This document shows, piece after piece, positions 51,571 through 61,800 of a DNA stretch of 64,000 nucleotides. The notes beneath the pieces are model-generated. The model did not search any database, was not told the DNA's origin, and saw nothing but the letters and a program-made list of their open reading frames with translations. The stretch comes from Mustela lutreola (Eukaryota; Chordata; Mammalia; Carnivora; Mustelidae), in NCBI RefSeq assembly GCF_030435805.1, contig NC_081293.1, positions 109,222,546 to 109,286,545 of the forward strand. The letters are read 5' to 3'. Both the position numbers and the translations under genes were made by a program. How positions within the stretch are numbered: the stretch's first letter is position 1; each line of letters starts with the position of its first letter.

Positions 51571-52340
51571 GCCAGGACTTGCTTCCCTGGGGTCAGGATG
51601 GGGCCTTGGCTTCCATGTACATGTGGCTGCATGACTTTGCAACTTCTAGGCCCTTCTGTGATGCCCCTGGCATTTCCCAGGCCCACGTTCAGGTCTAAAA
51701 TCATGATCTAGGAGGCTCCTGAACTCACTTCCTTCTCTAGATACACTAAATCCACAGGCACAGAGAAGCAGTGCCCTCTAAAAAGAAATCCAGAAACCAG
51801 TTGAACAATTACTACGAATTGGGCACATGTGAAAGTACACACAGCAATCTGTGTCACCAGTGTCTGCCTGGAAGGAGCTTGTGTGCGTGTTGCCACCCTG
51901 GCTCTGACAGCTGCCTTCCAGAGGCCACGTCCCTTGATCACCCATTTCTGGTGGCCCCATGAGGCTCGCATGCACAGGTCCCACAGGACCATTCAAAGAA
52001 GACACTGTTCTTAAACAGCTCTCTGTCCAGGGCTCAGCACAGAGTATGCAGACTGAAATCCTATCTCCCAGGTTTTCCATGAAAGAGGACTTTGCTTACT
52101 TTAAAAGCTACTGTCTGAGGCTCAGCCTTCTAATTTAGCACACATCCAAGGCTGAGCCTCCCCTTTGGGACACTGGCAGGACCTGGCACACTTTCAACCA
52201 CTGGGAGCCACTGAGAAGAAAGAAGGTGGCTTGGGCCATTGCGAAGGTTTGAGAGAACCACAAGTTTGGAGTTTGGGCTGGGTTGACTATGACAAGCTTC
52301 ACCCCCTCATGAGAGCCCTCTGTCAGGGTTCAGAGAGACA
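51570..52340. other. Spacer, no gene seen (right part may be L1 5' region)
   Basis: No exon recognised. From about 52130 the sequence may already belong to the L1 copy annotated to its right. Confidence 0.4.
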
Positions 52341-53400
52341 GTTGTTGTATCAAAGACACAGAAGCCAACACAGAGAGTCCAGGAAAATGGACAGAAGAAT
52401 AGGTTCCAAACAAAAGAACAAAACTCCAGAAACAGACCTTCATGAAATGGAGATTAGTGACTTAGCCTGATAAAAAGTTCAAAATAGTGTCATAAAGATG
52501 CCCACTGAGCTCAGGAGTATTAGGCATGAACAAATGAGAATTTCATCAAAGACATGGAAACTCTTAAGGAAGTACCACACATAAACCACAGAGATGAAGG
52601 CTACAGAAATGGAAACGTATTCAACGGAGGGTTCAGCAACAGACGACGCAGAGCAGACTTGACAGTACAATGGAGCTCATCTGCTCAGAGGAGGAGAAAG
52701 TAAAATTGAAAAAGAATAGCTTAAGGGGTTTGTGGGGGCACTCCAAAGAACCAGAATGGGCGTTACAGAGTCCCAGAAAGAGGAAAGAGAGTGAAGCTTC
52801 TTCGAAGAGATAGTGGCTGAAAACCCAACTACTCTGGGACAAGAACTGCGTGTCCAATCCAGGAAGCCCACAGAGTCCAAATAAGATGAGTTCAAAAAAC
52901 CGACACTGAGACCCATTTTTTTTTTAAAGATTTTATTTGACAGAGAGAGATCACAAGTAGGCAGAGAGGCAGGCAGAGAGAGAGGAAGGGAAGCAGGCTC
53001 CCTGCTGAGCAGAGAGCCCGATGTGGGACTCGATCCCAGGACCCTGAGATCATGACCTGAGCTGAAGGCAGCGGCTTAACCCACTGAGCCACCCAGGCGC
53101 CCCCACTGAGACCCATTTTAATTAAGTTGTCAAGAGTTAAAAATAAGGAGTAGCTTGAAGTGTCTTAGAGTATATTACTATTAAAAGCAGTGAGAGAAAA
53201 ACAACTTTTTACATGGGAGTGTCATAATACTTTCAAAGTGCTGAAGGAAAAAACAAAAACAAAAAACTGCCAGCCAAGAACACTCCACCTGGCAAAGCTG
53301 TCCTTCAGGACTGAAGGAGGGAGAAAGAATTTTCCAGAAAAGCAGAAGTTGATGGAGTTCATCATCACCAGACCAGCCTTATAAGAAATATTGAAAAGGG
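52340..53400 (+). mobile_element. LINE-1 relic spanning ORF1, split by a SINE
   Basis: Segments 'cagaccttcatgaaatggag', 'taaaaagttcaaaatagtgt', 'gtggctgaaaacccaactac', 'aattaagttgtcaagagtta', 'aaagtgctgaaggaaaaaac' and 'ccagccaagaacactccacc' follow L1 ORF1 in order. The reading frame is long lost. A SINE lies inside it at 52920-53103. Confidence 0.8.
52920..53103 (-). mobile_element. Young SINE of mustelid type inside the L1 relic
   Basis: The + strand reads 'ttttaaagattttatttgac', 'gatcacaagtaggcagagag', 'gatcatgacctgagctgaag' and 'gagccacccaggcgcccc'. It is flanked by a perfect 16-base target-site duplication, cactgagacccatttt (52904-52919 and 53104-53119). The 'cacaagtaggcagagaggca' body is the form I associate with Mustelidae. 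Confidence 0.96.
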
Positions 53401-53402
53401 GC

Positions 53403-53577
53403 GCCTGAGGGGCGCCTGGGTGGCTCAGTGGGTTAAAGCTTCTGCCTTTGGCTCAGGCCATGATCTCAGGGTCCTGGGATGGAGCCCTGTGTCGGGTTCG
53501 GCAGGGAACCTGCTTTCCTCTCTCCCTCTGCCTCTTTCTCTACTTGTGATCTGTTAAAAAAAAAAAAAAAAAAAAGG
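53403..53577 (+). mobile_element. Carnivore SINE with long pure poly(A)
   Basis: It reads 'ggggcgcctgggtggctcag', 'tctcagggtcctgggatgga' and 'ctctttctctacttgtgatc', then about 20 uninterrupted A. The head is partly doubled (gcgcctgaggggcgcctggg). The intact tail points to a recent insertion. Confidence 0.93.
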
Positions 53578-53579
53578 AT

Positions 53580-54545
53580 AAAGTTCTTGAAGCCATGCCT
53601 CAAGCTTCTCCAGAAATCCGAGTCAGGACGCAGGGCCCACCTGCTTGTGTCCCTCTGCCACACTCTCCTGTGGGGACTGGTTCTTCGCTGCCCCTCTGCC
53701 TGTAGTGCTGTCCCCCAGAGCTCGTCCTCCAAGGTGCCATCTCTACCCCCTCCCACTGCCCTCCCGGGACACAGGAAGAAACTTGTTGAGTAGCTTGAAT
53801 CTTCCTCATCCCCCACTGAACAGGAGCTTCCTGCCTGGCTCTCTGCTGGGCCCCCAGGGCATGACTTGCGTAGAGGGGACAAAAAGCAGACCACATAGTG
53901 GTGTGGCTCTAACAAGGGTAGAGCCGCAAGGCCTGCCTACATGTGGTGCTGCAAGGAGGAGGGTGGCCTCCACCCTCCCAAATCTGAATGTAGAGGTCCG
54001 GTCCCCAACACCCACCCTCGGCCCATGCTCCTGTTGGACATGAACCCGACAGCCCGTGGCTCTGTGGGGCATGCCTCTCAGATTTCTTTCTTTGAAAGGT
54101 GGTTTCGGTGGGGAGGGGCAAGCCTGAGCCTGGGTGACAGGCGGGTCGGGTGGGAGAGTGTGGCAGCAGCATCCTTAGCTCCCTTCTGGCCCAACCCCTC
54201 CATCTCCCCTGGCTGTCCTGGGAATAGTGCTGGCCGGCTCAGCTCAGCCCCCTGCCCGCACTATGGCCTCGTGCCCCTCCTGCAGGGCCCAACTGCTGGC
54301 CCCCACCCACTCCCCTGGCTCTGCCCACAGGGACCTGACCTTTCACTCCCTTCTGTTCCTCGAGAGGACTAGTGGAGGTGAGGTCACCAGGCCCACCCCT
54401 CGGCCTGGCCATCGGCCACAGGCCCCCTCGGTACTCATCCTGCGGGCAGGACAGAGGGAGCTGGGGAGGGGGGCCAGAACTCCTGGGGAAAGCAGACCCC
54501 ATGCCCAGCTGAGCAGAGCAGAGCCACCAGGGGAAGCTCCTGGCC
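53580..54545. other. Spacer upstream of PGAM2, no gene seen
   Basis: GC-rich unique-looking sequence; the open frames are incidental. Confidence 0.45.
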
Positions 54546-54552
54546 ACTCACA

Positions 54553-54672
54553 GGCTTGCACGTGCACACACATGCAACAAGTGACATGGACACGCATGTG
54601 TACACATCACACCCAGGCACACTTGTGCCCACGCACGTGTGCACAGACGTGTACATGGGCAGACACAGACTC
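54553..54672 (+). repeat. Imperfect CA/TG-rich microsatellite
   Basis: Alternating purine-pyrimidine sequence such as 'cacgtgcacacacatgcaac' and 'gcacgtgtgcacagacgtgt' runs for about 120 bases upstream of the PGAM2 promoter. Confidence 0.7.
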
Positions 54673-54908
54673 CTCTTTACACAAGCCAGCTGCCTTGGCG
54701 GAATGCAGGCTCGCTTGATCCCAGTTATGGTGATGAGGACCAGCCACTGGGCTTGTGGCCCCCTCCTGCCTGCAGGGAGGAGCGAGTGCTCAGAAACCAG
54801 CTGGGTTCCCACCAGCAGCACCTTCCGGGCGTGTGGGGGACTCTGCCCCTCATGCCCTATCCTGCACGCAGCCCCACCCAGCCCCGGCTGCTAGGGTGGC
54901 TGCTGGGG

Positions 54909-54918
54909 CTATTTTAAG
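54909..54918 (+). promoter_or_regulatory. PGAM2: MEF2-type site CTATTTTAAG
   Basis: An A/T-rich MEF2-like element lies about 125 bases upstream of the TATA box, so roughly 150 bases before the expected start site. Muscle PGAM promoters are known to depend on a MEF2 site in this general position. CAGCTG E-boxes lie further upstream at 54687-54692 and 54808-54813. Confidence 0.65.
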
Positions 54919-55034
54919 GCTGGCTCTCGGCCTGCCCTCCCCCTAGGCTTTGCTACTGGCCACCTGCTGCCGCCCGTCCAGCCTGGAATGCTGACTGGCA
55001 GTTGGTGTGGGGGCGGGGGCTGCGGACAGACTGT

Positions 55035-55041
55035 TATAAAA
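55035..55041 (+). promoter_or_regulatory. PGAM2: TATA box (tataaaa) of PGAM2
   Basis: The sequence 'ctgttataaaaccgg' lies 51 bases before the ATG; a start near 55065 would give a 5' UTR of about 25-30 nt. A TATA box fits a tissue-restricted muscle gene and contrasts with the CpG-island promoters of POLD2 and POLM. Confidence 0.8.
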
Positions 55042-55091
55042 CCGGGTGCACCGGGGAGGCCGCCGTCCCTGCCTGCGGCCCCGGCGCCACC

Positions 55092-57299
55092 ATGTCCACC
55101 CACCACCTTGTGATGGTCCGGCACGGCGAGAGCACCTGGAACCAGGAGAACCGCTTCTGTGGCTGGTTCGATGCGGAGCTGAGCGAGAAGGGGGCCCAGG
55201 AGGCCAAGAGGGGTGCCCAGGCCATCAAGGACGCCAAGATGGAGTTTGATGTCTGCTACACGTCAGTGCTGAAGCGGGCCATCCGCACCCTCTGGACCAT
55301 CCTGGACGGCACAGACCAGATGTGGCTGCCCGTGGTGCGCACCTGGCGCCTCAACGAGAGACACTACGGGGGCCTCACGGGGCTCAACAAGGCTGAGACG
55401 GCCGCCAAGCACGGGGAGGAGCAGGTGAAGATCTGGAGACGCTCCTTCGACATCCCACCGCCCCCCATGGATGAGAAGCACCCCTACTACAACTCCATCA
55501 GCAAGGTGCGCTGCCTGGGATACCAGGGAAGGGTCTAGGGTGGGCAGGGCCTCAGGGATGGCTCGGGTGGGGATGGGGTGCTGGCCTTCTGAGGAGAGAA
55601 CAGCAGTGTGGATGACCCCAGGAGCGGCGGTATGCAGGCCTAAAGCCCGGGGAGCTGCCCACTTGCGAGAGCCTCAAGGACACCATTGCCCGGGCCCTAC
55701 CCTTCTGGAACGAGGAGATCACCCCCCAGATCAAGGCTGGCAAGAGAGTGCTCATCGCGGCCCACGGTAACAGCCTGCGGGGCATCGTCAAGCACCTGGA
55801 AGGTGAGGCCCATCCTTGCATGGGGTGTGGGCAGAGGCAGGTTGGGGGGGCCGACGGGGCACATGCCCTTGAATCACTTGGCTCTCAAGTTCTCATCTCA
55901 GCTACGTGCCCCCTGCCAGACAGCTCTGCACACGAGCACTCAGGGTCAGGAGTCAAACTGTGAACTAGGAGGACTAAAAAACCACTTAAAAAGACTACTT
56001 AGCAAAATGTTTGTTTTACTCATTTGTGTACTGGGACACTATATACAATGACTTTCCTTCTGGAGATTGAGGGTGGAAACGTCTGCTGCTCCAACCCGGG
56101 CCCAGAGGCCTGGGGCTGGCTGGGCTTCCTGGACATGAGCCTGGGAAAGATGATAAGGCCATGCCCAAGGACGCCCAGGCCCTACGGCCAAAGCAGGGCT
56201 GTCTGGCCCCAGCTCTACTGCTGTGTGGCCCTGGGCAAGTCACTTCACTTGCTGGATCTCCACCACCTTCTCTGGAGTTGGGGGGGAGCTCATTAGGCTC
56301 AGGGCAGGGGAACCCAGGCCCTCAGCTCACACCCACGCAGGGAAAAGGTAAGACTAGTCAAGAAGGTGCAGGGGTGCAGCCGTCCTCGAGCCCAGCCTGT
56401 AGCTGGGTTCCCAGCAGGGGGCCCGGTGCGCTCCTCCACTGGGCTCTCTCGGACACTCACAGATCTTTGGCCTTTAGGCTTAAGTGTGGAAAGGGAAGAA
56501 GGCCAGTAGGGTGGGGAGCCCCAAGCCCCCTGCTCTGGAGGTCAACAGGGAGCTGGCCAGAGCACAGACAGGCACGCCTCTGAGGCCTGGCCAGCCCCAG
56601 TCCACCCTCAAGACCACCTCGTGTCCCTGCTCTCCAGGGACTGGGTCTGGGAGAGGAGTACGGAGGCCAGCCTCACTGCAGTCTCCTACTGCCTGGAGAA
56701 CGGGGAAGTGGGAGCTGGGGTGCCAGAGCCGCAAAGGTCGAGCTGCTATTCCAGGCCAGGGGCTGCAGAGGCCGGCAGGGTCAGGTTTCCCTGGAAAACC
56801 TCGCCCTTTCCACCCACAGCCTCCCCTCCGCCCTGGTCACAGGCAGCCCTGCTCGCTGTCCCTCCACCCCTGGTTGTCAGGAGCACCCCTGCTCCTGATG
56901 GCTGGAATTTAGAATGTTCTAGAAACCAAACAGAAGAGACCAACAGCACAGCCCCAGGTCTCAGTGGCTTCTGGTTTGGGGCACAAGGTCCTGGTTTACC
57001 ATGCTATTTCTGCAGGCCACTCAGTCTCGCCGTCTCCAGGGGCATCTGTGTGGGGGGCTTGCTGCGGGGGATGGGAGGGCTGCTGCCTGGCTGACTGGCC
57101 AAGAGGATTAAGGACCTGTTCCCCTGGTCCAGGGATGTCGGACCAGGCCATCATGGAGCTGAACCTGCCGACGGGGATCCCCATCGTGTACGAGCTGGAC
57201 CAGACGCTGAAGCCCACCAAGCCCATGCGGTTCCTGGGGGACGAGGAAACCGTGCGGAAGGCCATGGAGGCTGTGGCCGCCCAGGGCAAGGCCAAATGA
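55092..57299 (+). CDS. PGAM2: Phosphoglycerate mutase 2 (muscle)
   Basis: PGAM2 interconverts 3- and 2-phosphoglycerate in glycolysis in the cytosol of skeletal and cardiac muscle, using 2,3-bisphosphoglycerate as cofactor. Three exons, 55092-55505, 55622-55802 and 57133-57299, join in phase to 762 nt, 253 aa, exactly the family length. The signature [16 protein letters not shown] carries the phospho-acceptor His (residue 11), and the second catalytic His is in [18 protein letters not shown]. Other landmarks are [22 protein letters not shown] and [20 protein letters not shown] at the end. The ATG sits in a good Kozak context (gcgccaccatgt). It has introns and a muscle-type promoter, so it is the true PGAM2 gene and not a PGAM1 retrocopy. 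Intron 2 (55803-57132) holds a MIR relic. Confidence 0.98.
56205..56285 (+). repeat. MIR relic in PGAM2 intron 2
   Basis: It reads 'ctgctgtgtggccctgggca' and 'agtcacttcacttgctggat', the MIR core. Confidence 0.75.
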
Positions 57300-57315
57300 A
57301 GGGTGGGTTTCTGGC

Positions 57316-57321
57316 AATAAA
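57316..57321 (+). terminator. PGAM2: PGAM2 polyadenylation signal AATAAA
   Basis: The hexamer lies 17 bases after the stop codon, so the 3' UTR is very short (about 40 nt). Confidence 0.9.
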
Positions 57322-57344
57322 GGCACCTGCTCCAACCACCTTGA

Positions 57345-58030
57345 GTCTGGTGTGGCCCCAGCATGCCCAGCTCCAAGGCCCTGAGCAAAGGGCTCCACAA
57401 TCCCTGCCCCAGTGCCCTCAGGCCCTGCCGCCCACCCGATTAGGTGGGAGGGGCCCAGAAACCAAGGGCAAGAGTCTCATCCCCGAGCCAGGCTATCAAG
57501 TACCTTATAGCAAGCCCTGTATGGTGACGGCCACCTGGTAACCTTGCCCAAGCATTGGGGTGCCTGGGGTAACCCAGCTGTCCCCAGTGAGTGAGTACTG
57601 AAGTGAGGACACCACCTCATGGCTAGCTTTCCTCGGGTGGGCTGTCCCTGCCGTCCCTGTAGCCCCAGGCTGGGCAGGGTGAGGTGGTACTGAGCCCCAC
57701 CCCCTGGGTGTCCCCATAGCTGGGGACATGCCCACCACTGGCCTCTGAGCTGACAACACGGGACTCCTGGTGCCTCCGTAGCTGGGGGCGGAGAATCAGG
57801 GCTGGTGAGGCCTGCCTTTGCAGCCTAGGGGACAAGGGGGCCATCTGCCAGCACCCGGGGCCATGGGTCCCACTGCAGCCATCACCCCGGCTGCTCCTCC
57901 CTGGCAGCTGCCAGAGCACAAGGGGAACGGCAGCTCCAGACACCTCACTCGACACTTGTGCACGCACTCCGTACGGGCAGGGAGGGCGGCCGCCAGCCCC
58001 TTCCAGAACATGGAAATGCAACAGGCTGAC
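57345..58030. other. Spacer between the PGAM2 and DBNL 3' ends
   Basis: No gene seen. Its right end depends on where DBNL transcripts terminate. It may be shorter if DBNL has longer 3' UTR forms. Confidence 0.45.
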
Positions 58031-58048
58031 GTGAGTCACATCTTGACA

Positions 58049-58054
58049 TTTATG
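58049..58054 (-). terminator. DBNL: Candidate DBNL polyadenylation signal (CATAAA variant)
   Basis: No AATAAA or ATTAAA is present on the minus strand between 58843 and 57300. The variant CATAAA (+ strand tttatg) about 790 bases after the stop would give a 3' UTR close to the human length as I recall it. Use of this site is inferred. Confidence 0.35.
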
Positions 58055-58843
58055 CCTCTCCTAGTGGCCACAGTCGGCACACACACCCGCACACACCCCC
58101 ACGCACCCCGGAAGGGGTTGATTTTCACACGACGGCATTCAGGCCACAGTAGGGCAGTGCTCACTCTGGAAGCAGACACAGGTGACCTGGGATGGATAGT
58201 GTGTGACAGCAGGCATCGGCCCTCTGGTCACTCCCCCGGAACCAGAATCCAGTGACAGCACACACCGGGGAAGGACTTGGGTTTGCTGATCACACAGTCA
58301 GATGGGGGTTCGGTCATCCCTGCGCCACTTCGCACAGTCTGCAGCCCCGGGTGGAGGAACGGGGAACGGGGACATAGGGCAGGACCGAGAAAGATGACCT
58401 GCTGCCCAAACCGTCACGACCCCCCCAGACTTTGGTCCTAAACGCTAAGGTCACTGTTCCCGAAGATTGCTACCAGCCAAAGCCACCATCCCTTAGGGCC
58501 AGGAGGAGAGGAACCACAAGGCAAAGGCCCCTGCTCAGACCGCCCGGCAAGGCCACACCACGGCTTCCTGTCCTCCGCGGGGGTCAAAGGCCAAGCTGCC
58601 TGGGAGGGCCCACAGCAGCCAGAGCACGTTTGGGGATCACAGGGTATTGCTGCATCTAGAGTGATAGGCTGAGCACCCTAGTCTGAGAGATCCCAAGGGC
58701 TTGTCTTCTTTGCAGGGGGGTCCCATGCCCAGAGGAGTGCCGTGTGGCTCTCGCAGCACGCACGTCACATCCCCGGCAGTAAAAGAAGCACGCGTGGGGG
58801 GGAAAGGTAGGATGACCTCGGCGCGGCCAGCAGCAGAGGACCC

Positions 58844-61800
58844 TCACTCGATGAGCTCCACGTAGTTGGCAGGAAACATGCCAAAGTGGCCGTCCGGACC
58901 ATAGCCACGCCACCAGCCCTCGTCGATCACCTCGATGCCCGTGATGAGATTCTCGGGGTCGAAGGAGATCTCCGTGTCATCAGCTGCGGAATGGGGAGTT
59001 GGAGGGTGCACTGGAGGCTGGGGGCCCTTCCTGATGGCCACTTTCCCCCAACACACCTTCTAGCAGGACCTGACTCCAGGCCCCCTGCCTCCGCACAGCA
59101 GCCTGCTTCCTGAGCCTCCAGGCAGGTCCCCGGATTCTGGTGCGCAGGGTCCATCCACCCTCTGTTCACACTCCCGGACTCTAGCACAACGCCGGCAACT
59201 GATATTCACGGGCAGCTGCCCAGCATAATGGGAAGGCCCAGGCCGTGCAGGGCATCCACCCCATCCTTCCCCCACCTTCCTTGAGTCCCAAGGGAGCGTC
59301 AGAAGCCTGCCTCCTGATGCGGGGCCCTGCAGGATGAGTGGCTGGGCCACTGCACATTACCTGCCTGGTAGTCGTACAGGGCCCGCGCACAGAGCCCTTT
59401 GCCACTCAGCCCCGGGTAGTGGTCCACGTGCTCAGAGCCGGCATCTTGCTGTGGCACCTGTTCCTGCACGGGAAGAAGAGAAATCTGGGCCCCACGTTAC
59501 AGGCCTACAACGGGCCTGGGGGAAGGGCACAGCACACAAAGGGCAAGGATTGCTGCCATCCTACTGCCCCCAAGATGTCCCCCTGCCCCAGGACCTTCCT
59601 GGCCAGCAGATGAGTGCTAGACCATGTACTCCCTGGGGCCACTCCAACATTGAACAAGAGAATCCCCATGCAGCGGCCGCCGGAAAGTCAGGCACCCCGT
59701 GCCTGGCATGGGTGAAGAGAGTGTTTCTGGGCAGGTGGCCCCTTCACAGCCGTGCCCCGCTGCAGGGAACCCACCATCGGGGGCTCCTCATAGACGGTCT
59801 CTTGCTCTGGAGGCTCCTCGTACACAGCCTCCTCTTCTGCCTGCACTGCACACTGCGGAGGGCTAGGCGCCAGGTCCTCAGGGACATCTGCATGGGAGGT
59901 TGCGGCCCACGCTGAGCCCGGGGAGGGGTGCAGACGCCTTCCTCCCTCCCACACCCCTACCCCCAGGCCCCCACGGGGTAGCCAAGCGCCTTGCCTGCCC
60001 TGGGCCTCGAGGAGGCCTGAGTGGGCTCCGGGCTGCGGAGGGTCTCTGGCTGGGTGAACTGTTTCTGCAGGAAAGGGCTCCTGAGCTTGCCTGCAAACAA
60101 AGGTAAACATGCAAGTGCTGGACGCGGGAGAGATGAGCTGGGTATACTGCTTCTGTCCCCTGTGCTGCTTGGAGTAGGGACCTGTCCCGGGACATAGCTG
60201 TCACAGGGAGGGGAGAGAGGGTAGGGGAACACACAGCCGCTGTAGAAACACATCACACACACAGTATGCTTCAAGCAGCCCCCCAGTGTGGGAGAGCTGA
60301 TGGCAGTGCCCATCCCGTGTCCTTGGGGGCAAAGAGGGGAGTGACAGAGGCTCTGGGGCCCGGCCACCATGTGCAAGCTATTCCAAGAGTTAATGGAGTG
60401 GGGCTGGCTGGAAAGTCTCCCTCTGAAGCCATACATGGCCCTTCCTTTCTAGGTGGCTGCAGGACGAGGCCATGGGCAGGAAAGGAACACCCAAGGCCCA
60501 GCCTCCCCTCCCAGAAGCTACCCTTAGAGAAGTCCAGGCTCTCCTTGCTTCCTTGCCTCTGTCGCTACTTCTGGGGACCCTGCACTGGGACCCCAGCCTC
60601 TGCCTCGGCCTGCTCCTGCCTTGTGCCTAGACCCAGAGGAAAGACTCACCTGGCTGGGGGCTTGTGATGGATGTGGTGGACATGGCCCTCTCCTTCTGCC
60701 TGAAAATCTCACGTGGGTGTGCTGGCTGGCTGACCGGCTCCTGCAGGGGGGCACATGGGCCCAGCAGTGAAGAGAGGCTCGAGGGCCTCGTCCAGGACCA
60801 GGTGGAGGACCATGCTGCCCACATCTTGCCCTTTACTGCCCTCTCCACCACCACCTCTGGTGCACCCACGTGTCCCAGGTTCCACTGTGCCCCAGCTGGC
60901 CGCAGGACCATACCCCCTGGCACATCAGGGACAGCCCCGGCATTACTGCCACAGACCCTCGGGGGGTGGGGGGCACGCAAGTCTCACCTGCTCCTCTCGG
61001 CTCCTTGAAACCACTTCCTGCTGCTCACTCTTCCTGCTGGGAGGGGCGGAGGCAGGAGCTGCAGCCCAGCCATGGCCCACTCGGGACCCTCCCTCCCTCT
61101 TAACTCTGGGGCCTCACCTCTGGGGCCCGGCCTCGCTGCCCTGCTCCTCCCGATAGCGCTGCTCCCGGAGGGCGGCCTCGCGCAGCTCCCGCTCCCGATG
61201 CTCCTGCTCCAGCCGCTGCCGCTCCTCTTCCGCCCGCCGCTTCTCCTCCAGCCTGCGGTTCTCCTCCTCCTTCTGCAGGGACAGCGGCCGACCTGCCCCA
61301 CTGGGCACCTGCACCCTCCCATTCCTGGGCTACCCGGGCATCCGTGCGGCGCCGCCTAGAAGGGCCGCCCACCGGCCCAGCAACCAGAGCCCGCTCGGCC
61401 TTCGCCTGGCCACAGGCACAACCAAGGGCGCGTGTACCGCGAGCTTATTGTGAGAGAACCTGAGGAACAGTGAGGATGGCGCTGCAGCACCATCTCTGAG
61501 GGGCAGCTGTGCTCCATGCGCCCCACGGCACTCACCTCTGCTTTGGCCCAGAAGCTGTCTTTGCCAACTCTTTTGATCTCAGATATGGCGTTGGTCTTCT
61601 GGTACACAGAGCCCTGCACACGACAGAGGGTCCTCTGTGGGGCTGCCCTCAGGAGCCCAGGGCTCAAGCAACAGCTGTGGGGACTGCACCGGGCCTGGTG
61701 CCCCCTCCAGAGACCAGCCAACACAAGATGGCCTGAGGGCCCTGAGAGCCACCAGACAACGTCAACGAGGGTCTCTGGCTGCACCAGGCCCCTGTGGATG

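Noticed and set aside
51243-51698. A 151-codon frame on the + strand
   Set aside because: It is an antisense reading of the L1 3' end and carries no independent protein similarity.
53403-53430. A functional tRNA gene at the SINE head
   Set aside because: Box-like sequences are expected because these SINEs derive from a tRNA, but the full cloverleaf is not present and the body continues into SINE sequence.
55092-57299. PGAM2 as a PGAM1 retrocopy (these are common in mammals)
   Set aside because: Two introns, a TATA/MEF2 promoter, an own poly(A) signal and synteny with POLM and DBNL show the authentic gene.
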